From contig CALBHM010000274.1 of the NCBI GenBank assembly GCA_937892835.1, positions 1 through 6,118 of the forward strand: 6,118 nt of DNA, read 5' to 3'. The stretch is from an uncultured Ruminococcus sp. (lineage in GTDB: Bacteria; Bacillota; Clostridia; Oscillospirales; Acutalibacteraceae). A program made the translations under genes and the position numbers. The notes under the pieces were generated by a model. That model was not told where the DNA came from. It searched no databases and worked only from the letters and a program-made list of their open reading frames with translations. Below are positions 1-6,118 of the stretch, one piece after another (the first letter of the stretch is position 1; every line of letters begins with the position of its first letter).

Positions 1-25
1 AGCCCCGCAAATTTTCACTTTTTAA

Positions 26-2704
26 TCACAAAAACCCTATTCTGTTGTCGGTGTGTTTTTTGTTTTCAAGATCAATGTTTTCATCAGCTAAGTAGTCCTC
101 AACGTCATCAATAATTATGACATTGTCATCTGCGCTATCCTCTGTTCTCAGGTTCTGATTCATAATAACCTGATCGACAATGTTTCTGACAGTTCGAGCG
201 TTTGCGAAGTTGGGCTTGCCCCTGTAATATTCGGTAACATCAAGAAGCAATTCGAGCGCATTCTCTTTGATTTCATATTTTCTCTTTGAAAGAAAACTTT
301 TTGAAATTTCTTTGAGCTCGTCACGATTGTAATCGGGAAATTCGAGATTGAACTGAATTCTCGACTCAAAGCCCGGGTTCAATTTAAGCATATCTATCAT
401 CTCGTCCCTGTAGCCTGCAAGAATGACGCAGAATTGACCCCGATGAACCTCCATTTCTTTCAGCAAGACAGAGATAGCTTCTTCGCCGTAATTTGCCGCC
501 GAGCCACTTTCGGCCGAGCCGGACAGTCTGTAGGCTTCGTCAATAAATAAAACGCCGTTCATTGCTTCATTTATTTTTGCTTCGGTCTTTGGCGCAGTTT
601 CTCCGACGCATCTTCCGAGCAATCCGTGGGCGTCTGTTTCAACCAGCTTCGCCTCGCCGAGCACACCTGCATCATAAAGAATTCTCGATAAAATTCTTGC
701 GACCTCGGTTTTTCCCATTCCGGGATTTCCGTAAAAGCACATATGCAAATTGAAGCCGTCGCTATCCTTGTTTCTTTTGGCATATGCTTTGATTTTTTTA
801 ATCATTCTTTTTACGCTTGCAAGTCCGATAAGTCGATCAAGCTCTTCTTCGCCTGTCAAAACCGAGCCTTCCTTTTTACCGTCGGAGGTCGGCAAATTCA
901 GCTTCGCATCTTTGATATATTTATTGACATCGACAAAACCGATTTCATGGTCATCCGAGCCAATACAGCGCAAATTCTGGCACATGATTACCTGGTCGAG
1001 AATGTTTCTCAATTCCCTGGCGTTGGCAAAGTTCGGTTCTTTTCTCTTTATGTCCGTAATGTCAAGAATTCGGCTCAGTGCCTCATTTCCGATAGAATAC
1101 TGTCTTTGTCCGAGCATTAAATTTGCAATGTCCTTCAGCTCATTTCTCGAGTAGTTGGGAAAATCAAGCATAAACTGTATTCTCGAATTAAAGCCCGGAT
1201 TTGAAGAAAGCATTTTAAGCATTTCATTTTTGTATCCTGCGAGAATTACGCAGAATTTTCCGCGGTAATCCTCCATTGCCTTAACAAGTGTGTCCACAGC
1301 TTCCTTGCCGTAATCCGATTGAGATGCATCCGAATTTATCAAGGAATACGCCTCATCAATGAACAAAACTCCGCCCAAAGCACTTTCAATTACTCGACTT
1401 GCTTTTTCTGCGGTTGCGCCGTAATATTGGCTGACAAGTCCGTTGCGGTCAACCTCAATCATTCTGTTTGTCGGAAGAATTCCGTTCTCGTAAAGTATAT
1501 CGGCAATATATCTTGCCACCTCGGTCTTGCCCGAGCCGGGATTACCCAAAAAGCACATATGAATATTCAAATCCCTGCTGTTTTTATTGGCAAGGGCATA
1601 TGCCTTTATCTTCTTTATACTTTCTTTAATTTCACCCAGCCCGACAAGCTCATCAAGCTTCTTTTCACTTTCGCCTATGTTTATTAATTTTGTTCCGTCG
1701 GGAACAAGTATTCCGAATTCGTCGACAGCAATCAGCTTTTTGTAAATTTCAAACAATTCATCATCGGATTTATTTCCCGACCATGCCGAAGCATCGACAG
1801 CTTGATTGTATTCGTTATATCTTTCCGAAATTTTGTCGGAAATAATATTTAACAGTTCGTCCTCGGAAACCTTAACCGAGTTCAAATAATAATCGTAATT
1901 CTTTAAAAAAAGCGGCGACCGCATAATCAGCTCAATATCATGCCACAAGCATGTTAGCATTTCCTTCAGCTCTTTTGTTCCGTCGTCCATAATATCGACA
2001 TAAAACTTTTTTGCAAGAACCGCTTCGGTCTTGGATATTGCGTCCTCAAGCTTATCCTTGAAATCAATATTTTTTTCTTTAAATTTAATTTTTGCAGGAT
2101 AGTACTTGTGTGCATTTCCGTACAGATTATTTACCTTGATAAATTTTACGATTTTCTCTGCCAATTTTTCAATCAGACCAATCAATTCATTTGCAGAAAA
2201 CCATAGGAATTTATTCTGACTTTCGGTATATAACAAAGTAACCTTTTCCCAATTGAATTTCGGAAATTCAACGGACTTATCGGGCGACAAAATTTTTTCG
2301 ACTTTATAAAGCGTAGGCTCAAACGATGCTATTTTATTCTCTAATCTTTCAAAAGAAACAGGATAATCTTTTGAAAACTCAGAGGTAAAATGAAGCTTCA
2401 GCTGCTCTGTCGTTTCAAGCAAATTATTTTGAAAATCCTCGGTGCGATCTCTGCTTGAAACATATTTAAGTATTTTGTCATAATCTGGAAAGCGGTCATT
2501 ATCCTTACCCTTCCCGTCAAAATCCAAATCCTCTCTTTTAACCTTCGTTACCTCAAGCGCCGAGATAAATCTCTTGATTTCTTCAATTATTTTATCTCTG
2601 CGCTCATACGGAAGTTCAAACATACGATATCCGCACTTTGGGCAGCTGCAAAGCTTTTCGCTCTCTTTTATCTCGCCACAGTTGATACACTTGTATTCAG
2701 CCAT
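26..2704 (-). CDS. Zinc-ribbon, tandem CbxX/SpoVK-type AAA+ ATPase, putative BREX-associated
   Basis: The protein has 892 residues; the ATG lies two bases after the brxL stop, with GGGAG ten bases upstream. The N-terminus has a zinc-ribbon pattern, C6-x2-C9 with C21-x2-C24. Residues about 30-345 are charged and mostly helical-looking, with no motif I recognise. Two homologous AAA+ modules of the CbxX/CfxQ (CbbX, SpoVK, EccA-like) class follow. Module 1 (348-600) has Walker A GNPGSGKT (387-394), Walker B VLFIDEAY (446-453), the GFNSRI arginine finger R508 and sensor-2 NFANAREL. Module 2 (620-872) has GNPGMGKT (659-666), VLFIDEAY (718-725), R782 and NFANARTV. Both look competent for ATP binding and hydrolysis. 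Relatives remodel protein complexes, for example Rubisco by CbbX. There is no signal peptide or membrane segment, so it is presumably cytoplasmic. The substrate is unknown. Its position as the last gene after brxL suggests a BREX accessory role, which is inference; it could also be an independent defence gene or a fortuitous neighbour. Confidence 0.9.
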   Translation of the reverse strand: MAEYKCINCGEIKESEKLCSCPKCGYRMFELPYERRDKIIEEIKRFISALEVTKVKREDLDFDGKGKDNDRFPDYDKILKYVSSRDRTEDFQNNLLETTEQLKLHFTSEFSKDYPVSFERLENKIASFEPTLYKVEKILSPDKSVEFPKFNWEKVTLLYTESQNKFLWFSANELIGLIEKLAEKIVKFIKVNNLYGNAHKYYPAKIKFKEKNIDFKDKLEDAISKTEAVLAKKFYVDIMDDGTKELKEMLTCLWHDIELIMRSPLFLKNYDYYLNSVKVSEDELLNIISDKISERYNEYNQAVDASAWSGNKSDDELFEIYKKLIAVDEFGILVPDGTKLINIGESEKKLDELVGLGEIKESIKKIKAYALANKNSRDLNIHMCFLGNPGSGKTEVARYIADILYENGILPTNRMIEVDRNGLVSQYYGATAEKASRVIESALGGVLFIDEAYSLINSDASQSDYGKEAVDTLVKAMEDYRGKFCVILAGYKNEMLKMLSSNPGFNSRIQFMLDFPNYSRNELKDIANLMLGQRQYSIGNEALSRILDITDIKRKEPNFANARELRNILDQVIMCQNLRCIGSDDHEIGFVDVNKYIKDAKLNLPTSDGKKEGSVLTGEEELDRLIGLASVKRMIKKIKAYAKRNKDSDGFNLHMCFYGNPGMGKTEVARILSRILYDAGVLGEAKLVETDAHGLLGRCVGETAPKTEAKINEAMNGVLFIDEAYRLSGSAESGSAANYGEEAISVLLKEMEVHRGQFCVILAGYRDEMIDMLKLNPGFESRIQFNLEFPDYNRDELKEISKSFLSKRKYEIKENALELLLDVTEYYRGKPNFANARTVRNIVDQVIMNQNLRTEDSADDNVIIIDDVEDYLADENIDLENKKHTDNRIGFL
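89..847 (-). repeat. Second copy of the duplicated CbxX-type AAA+ module
   Basis: These bases encode residues about 620-872. The Walker A lysines of the two copies are 272 residues apart. This copy keeps Walker A, Walker B, the arginine finger and sensor-2. It differs from copy 1 in the probable pore loop, where GRCVGET replaces SQYYGAT, so the two modules may have specialised. Confidence 0.85.
905..1663 (-). repeat. First copy of the duplicated CbxX-type AAA+ module
   Basis: These bases encode residues about 348-600 of the tandem AAA+ protein. The protein similarity to the second copy is obvious (HMCFLGNPGSGKTEVAR against HMCFYGNPGMGKTEVAR; VLFIDEAY in both; FCVILAGY in both; NFANAR in both). 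At DNA level the copies are well diverged. The longest identity I noticed is 13 bases, at 1549-1561 and 733-745, so the duplication is old. Confidence 0.85.
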
Positions 2705-2706
2705 AA

Positions 2707-4833
2707 TCAGTCAACTCCCAATGCTTTCTTTGCGGCATCCAACGGTGTGGAATAGAAAATTACAGAGATTGCATTTTTAAGCTCAGGCTTGAGCTTTGCA
2801 TATTTCTCCATGCTCTCCGACGGAAGCATTATTCTTTTGGCTCCTGCATTTATGGCAGCAACAAAAATTTCGTCAAGCTCGGATGTGATCGGCATCATGC
2901 TGCCTGACATAACAACTCTGCCGCAGATAACCAATGACGGCATTACGGGTCGGTTTGCAAGCCCCGAGAAAAGGCCGACGACCTCGGCAACGGATATTTC
3001 GTCGCTGACTCCCCTGCTCTGCAAGTCATTGAAGTACAGGCTGTAATCAAAATTTTCATATGCACCGGAAATAATCTTCTTGTAGTTTTCTCCGAAGTAA
3101 TTAAATGCCGCCGTTATACTGTCCTTAACGCTCTTAGGCGCACGGGCAAGACCTTCAACATTTTTAAAGCTGAACACACCCGTTCCGTCGATCAGCTTGT
3201 TTTCAAGTCTGTACACGCCGAGAATATTTGTAACTGAACGGCCGACGCCGTAAACATAACCGGGAGCTTCAATACCCTCAAAAACAAGCGTACCGTTTGC
3301 TGTTTCGGGAAGTGATACAACGAATTCTTCGCCCGTGTCAATGTCAATATATCCAAGATTAACATCACTGAATTCACCGGGAGTCATTTTTCTTAGCTGT
3401 TCCTTGACCCTGCGGCGACATTCTATTGCATATTCGAGAAGCTCACGGGTTTCTTCCTTTGTCATGCTTTCATCGGGATAAATCAGCTTTGACATGCCCG
3501 AAAAGGTTCTTCCGACAGCAATTGTATCTCGTGTGTTAAATTGATTGTTCAGCTCAAAATATTGGCTGAAAGAATTTGTAAAATCGTATTTTCTCATCGC
3601 ATGACAAAATTCCGAGAAGCAATCCGAAATCAAGCCGTATCTTTTTGTAAACAGGCTTGATCTGAGCTTCGGAGTTTCCCAACCCGGCAGGTAAGCATGA
3701 ATTCTGTCGAAGAACGCAGAATCGTTATTGAATGCCTCAGGGAAAGGCTCAAACAAATTTGTAGTTCTCATCATATCGGCAACGCTTCTGAATGTATTGC
3801 CCTCGAAGGCTATCGATGCATCGGAGCTTATCGAGTCCGCACCTCTTGCGAAGCTTCCGTTTGCCATATAGTTCTTCATGATCTGAACCATGTCGGCAGA
3901 TGCCTGTGTAATGCCCGCAACCTCATCAAATGCAATGCAGTCCCAATTGCCGACAAGACCGACTCTGTGCGAAGCCATGTTATAGAACATGTTCGAGACA
4001 GTCGTTGTGCCGCTGCTCATAAGAATGGAATAAGGCGAAAGCTCGCTGTAAGCATGAGACTTGCCTGTTCCTCGTGGGCCGAGCTCAACAAGGTTATAAT
4101 TTTTCTGAATGAACGGAACAAATCTAAGAAGATAGTGCAGCTTTTCTTTCTCAGTCAGCTCTTCGGGCTCATATCCCGCACTGCGAAGAAGCAGCGTCAT
4201 CCACTCCTCCTTAGTGAAGTTTGAGCGTGCCTCTTTGATTTCATCAAGATCAAGATTCGGCATTTGGATAGGTTTAAGCGAAGCGATTTCAAAAGGCGAA
4301 TCGTATTTCGATTTCTTTTTCTTTATCTTCTTCTTTTTCTTGTGATTGCCGAAAATATCTTCTTCAAACGCTTCCTGTTCATTCTCGTCCCTCTCACGGT
4401 CAAGACCGACATATTCGATCTTCAATATGCACCAAATTCCGCCGACAAGAAGTTTTTCGTTATGTATGACGAGATCAGACGATACCTCAAACGGATCCAT
4501 TCTGAGGTTTGTAAAACGTGCAACATATTTATCCTCACGGTCATCGAATACGACCGTTATTTTATCAATAATCGTGTACTGGCCGTTCTCCTTTATCTTT
4601 GACTTAACATATTCGCTCTGATCGGGACGGACATAATTTTCGCTGAGAATTCTTTTTATTTTGCTCAGACCGATTTCTATTGCTTCCTCATCATCAGTGG
4701 CGCAATACATTCCTAAAAGATATTCCAAAACGTACGTCGGGACATTTGCTCCTTTTTTCATCAATGAGGTGAGATCTTTTCTGACTACCTTTCCCGGAAA
4801 ATTCTCCAAGAATTTCATATCAAGCTCTGTCAT
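2707..4833 (-). CDS. brxL: BREX AAA+/Lon-like protein BrxL
   Basis: This is a complete 708-residue protein starting MTELDMKFLE. An in-frame ATG 33 bases upstream (4866) is less likely, because it overlaps pglZ and the perfect AGGAGG sits just before 4833. BrxL is the AAA+ protein of BREX types 1 and 4; family members form DNA-binding ring assemblies and act in the defence step. Visible domains are: an N-terminal domain (about 1-160); a lysine-rich linker (164-176); an AAA+ core (about 205-420) with Walker A GPRGTGKS (252-259), Walker B CIAFDE (299-304) and a DRI motif (376-378, R377 a candidate arginine finger); and a Lon-like C-terminal domain (about 490-708) with PVMPSLVICG and MMPIT strands and ending STPLDAAKKALGVD. 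By hand alignment to Lon, the position of the catalytic lysine is I656, so peptidase activity is doubtful. The gene lies between pglZ and a tandem AAA+ gene in one transcript. The 3' end carries the next gene's ribosome binding site. Confidence 0.95.
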   Translation of the reverse strand: MTELDMKFLENFPGKVVRKDLTSLMKKGANVPTYVLEYLLGMYCATDDEEAIEIGLSKIKRILSENYVRPDQSEYVKSKIKENGQYTIIDKITVVFDDREDKYVARFTNLRMDPFEVSSDLVIHNEKLLVGGIWCILKIEYVGLDRERDENEQEAFEEDIFGNHKKKKKIKKKKSKYDSPFEIASLKPIQMPNLDLDEIKEARSNFTKEEWMTLLLRSAGYEPEELTEKEKLHYLLRFVPFIQKNYNLVELGPRGTGKSHAYSELSPYSILMSSGTTTVSNMFYNMASHRVGLVGNWDCIAFDEVAGITQASADMVQIMKNYMANGSFARGADSISSDASIAFEGNTFRSVADMMRTTNLFEPFPEAFNNDSAFFDRIHAYLPGWETPKLRSSLFTKRYGLISDCFSEFCHAMRKYDFTNSFSQYFELNNQFNTRDTIAVGRTFSGMSKLIYPDESMTKEETRELLEYAIECRRRVKEQLRKMTPGEFSDVNLGYIDIDTGEEFVVSLPETANGTLVFEGIEAPGYVYGVGRSVTNILGVYRLENKLIDGTGVFSFKNVEGLARAPKSVKDSITAAFNYFGENYKKIISGAYENFDYSLYFNDLQSRGVSDEISVAEVVGLFSGLANRPVMPSLVICGRVVMSGSMMPITSELDEIFVAAINAGAKRIMLPSESMEKYAKLKPELKNAISVIFYSTPLDAAKKALGVD
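2715..2719 (-). promoter_or_regulatory. Ribosome binding site of the tandem AAA+ gene, inside the brxL 3' end
   Basis: GGGAG on the minus strand lies ten bases before the ATG at 2704 and overlaps the codons for the last BrxL residues (Leu-Gly-Val). It is weaker and a little farther from its start than the brxL site. With stop and start separated by two bases, translation is probably coupled to brxL. Confidence 0.7.
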
Positions 4834-4839
4834 TTTTAT

Positions 4840-4845
4840 CCTCCT
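4840..4845 (-). promoter_or_regulatory. Ribosome binding site of brxL
   Basis: The minus strand reads AGGAGG followed by six bases (ATAAAA) and ATG. This is a perfect match to the anti-Shine-Dalgarno sequence at good spacing. It sits in the 16-base gap after the pglZ stop codon and decides the brxL start at 4833 over the ATG at 4866. Confidence 0.92.
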
Positions 4846-4849
4846 ATAA

Positions 4850-6118
4850 TCAGAAATCAAAATCATTTACAAATGCAATGTCAATTGTAAATTCAATCTT
4901 TTCGGCTACATTTCCGCTGTCTTTTTCTACAACGGTCAGGTAGTATGTATCGGTCTTTTTGAACTCAAAGCTTTTCAGCGTAAATCTTGTTCTGAAAAGA
5001 CGCTCCGAGCCGTTGCTGCTCGTCTTGTCGGCAATAATCATCTTGCTGTCCGAAACCGGCTTGCCCATTGAATCCGCCATGAAAATTTCATATGTGTTCG
5101 GTGCGATTTTTCCGCCGACAGCCTTCGTCTGATAAAAGTCCAACGAAAAAATGCTGTTGGAAACCTTGCGGCTCTGGCTTATCAGTTGAAGCTCGGCCTT
5201 TTTGACATCAACAAAATTCTTTGATGTTGATCTCATATTTTTGAATTCAATAATCGGAACAACACATTCCAGCATTGAAACGCCGCCGTGAACATAGTTT
5301 TGTCCGCCGCCCGGTTTTTTTATTCTTATGTTTTCAAAAGGCGTCAGTCCAACGGCTTCACTCTCTAAGCTGCTCATTGAAACACTGAGCATACAATCTG
5401 CCGAACATTTGCCGTCGGCAATTATATATCTGCGGTCAAGCTCAAGTATATTGCCCGAAACGCTAAGCTTATCAAGCTTATCATATTCGTTCAGAGGCTT
5501 GTATGAGTAAATGAATCCGTGATCCGCCGTGATTAAAATATTTGAACCGCTCAGATCATTTACTATCAGTCGGACAAGATTTTTTATCTCCGAAATAGTC
5601 TGCTCGCACGATTCAAAAACCTGATCCTCGGTTATCGGCTTGTCACCTGCGGCGTCAATAACATTATGATAAATATAAACCGTTTCGGCACCGCTTACCT
5701 TTGAGCGGCGCTCTGCCTGTTTCATTTTAATAAACGAATTATACGTCAGGGCGACATTGCCGGAGTTTTCTTTTTTCAGAATTTTTTCTCTGTCGGCGGT
5801 TGAGTCCGTACGCTCGCCGTCGCATAAAACCTTCATGTCATCCGTTAAGCATAACTCTTTATGCGGCAGAAGTGCGGCCATGCCGAATTTTGTCGCCGAC
5901 GGAAAAACAGATTGTACGGCGGAAATTTTCGCAGTGCCCTTGGTTTCCTTTATCAGCTTATCGACAAGCTCTGCGGCAACCTCATATCTCAGCGCATCGG
6001 AAATTATTACATATACCCTGCTTCCCGATGAGGAAATCGGCTTAACATGATCTCTGTAAAAATTCGATTGCTGCGGAATTCCGACAAGCTCGGAGCATGT
6101 GCTCAGCGGCTCCTTTAT
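4850..6118 (-). CDS. pglZ: BREX phosphatase-fold protein PglZ, C-terminal part (5' end beyond window)
   Basis: The frame stays open to the right window edge, giving 422 visible residues with no start codon. The Met at 5881 is internal, because the diagnostic core lies upstream of it. PglZ is a core BREX component with an alkaline-phosphatase-superfamily fold; its exact chemistry in defence is less settled. Numbering from the first visible codon, the sequence shows: VYVIISDALRYE (35-46), whose D41 is a likely metal ligand; PSATKFGMAALLPH (about 73-86), where T76 sits at the likely nucleophile position; YHNVIDA (about 150-156); ITADHGF (196-202), with D199 and H200 as probable metal ligands; and YVHGGVS (275-281), with H277. 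All expected active-site motifs are therefore present. The last 125 or so residues are rich in alternating beta-type segments and look like an accessory beta-sandwich. The usual family length is roughly 850 residues, so about the first half is missing from the window only. brxL follows after 16 bases in the same direction. Confidence 0.93.
   Translation of the reverse strand: MKEPLSTCSELVGIPQQSNFYRDHVKPISSSGSRVYVIISDALRYEVAAELVDKLIKETKGTAKISAVQSVFPSATKFGMAALLPHKELCLTDDMKVLCDGERTDSTADREKILKKENSGNVALTYNSFIKMKQAERRSKVSGAETVYIYHNVIDAAGDKPITEDQVFESCEQTISEIKNLVRLIVNDLSGSNILITADHGFIYSYKPLNEYDKLDKLSVSGNILELDRRYIIADGKCSADCMLSVSMSSLESEAVGLTPFENIRIKKPGGGQNYVHGGVSMLECVVPIIEFKNMRSTSKNFVDVKKAELQLISQSRKVSNSIFSLDFYQTKAVGGKIAPNTYEIFMADSMGKPVSDSKMIIADKTSSNGSERLFRTRFTLKSFEFKKTDTYYLTVVEKDSGNVAEKIEFTIDIAFVNDFDF

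Noticed and set aside
1..18. Possible start of another minus-strand gene at GTG (16-18), reading V-K-I-C-G-A.
   Set aside because: Only six codons are visible, no good ribosome binding site precedes the GTG, and the frame cannot be tested beyond the window edge.
743..1154. Two overlapping plus-strand open frames of 125 and 134 codons opposite the AAA+ gene.
   Set aside because: Both are shadows of the tandem AAA+ modules. They overlap each other in different frames, and neither resembles a real protein.
733..1561. A 13-base direct repeat (733-745 and 1549-1561) as a possible recombination or attachment site.
   Set aside because: Both copies encode the conserved residues just before Walker A of the two AAA+ modules, so protein conservation explains the identity.
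3697..4224. A 175-codon plus-strand open frame opposite brxL.
   Set aside because: It is antisense to the strongly conserved AAA+ core of BrxL, has no recognisable domain or ribosome binding site, and its composition is that of a reverse-complement shadow.
4834..4849. Possible internal promoter or terminator between pglZ and brxL.
   Set aside because: The gap is only 16 bases and is taken up by the ribosome binding site. There is no hairpin, and no room for a promoter outside the pglZ coding sequence.
4834..4866. Alternative brxL start at the ATG at 4866, adding eleven residues (MILISDYRRIK).
   Set aside because: It would overlap the pglZ stop and place the perfect AGGAGG inside the coding region. 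The ATG at 4833 has that site at six-base spacing.

Overview
The window is the 3' part of a tightly packed, single-strand operon. All three genes read on the minus strand, so transcription runs from position 6118 towards position 1. Two genes identify it as the tail of a BREX phage-defence locus: the C-terminal part of pglZ (an alkaline-phosphatase-superfamily protein, cut by the right window edge) and a complete brxL (AAA+ plus Lon-like domain). The third gene follows brxL after only two bases. It encodes an 892-residue protein with a zinc ribbon, a long unassigned region and two CbxX/SpoVK-type AAA+ modules in tandem. It is not one of the canonical BREX genes and is the most interesting item here.

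Layout in transcription order: pglZ fragment (6118 to 4850); a 16-base gap holding a perfect AGGAGG ribosome binding site; brxL (4833 to 2707); a 2-base gap; the tandem AAA+ gene (2704 to 26); and 25 bases of trailing sequence with no supportable feature. No stretch over 300 bases is gene-free. I saw no tRNA, rRNA, CRISPR array, insertion sequence, internal promoter or terminator.

The pglZ-brxL order occurs in BREX type 1 (brxA-brxB-brxC-pglX-pglZ-brxL) and type 4 (brxP-brxC-pglZ-brxL). The window does not contain the upstream genes that would separate them, although type 1 is the commoner arrangement. In studied type 1 systems, BREX marks host DNA by methylation through PglX and blocks phage replication. 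PglZ is a core component and BrxL is linked to the defence step. The added AAA+ protein could be a remodelling or regulatory ATPase co-produced with BrxL, but that role is inferred from position alone.

The strong AGGAGG site, very short gaps, moderate-to-low GC and protein style suggest a low-GC Gram-positive anaerobe, probably of the Clostridia. This is a weak inference, because no taxonomic marker gene is present.
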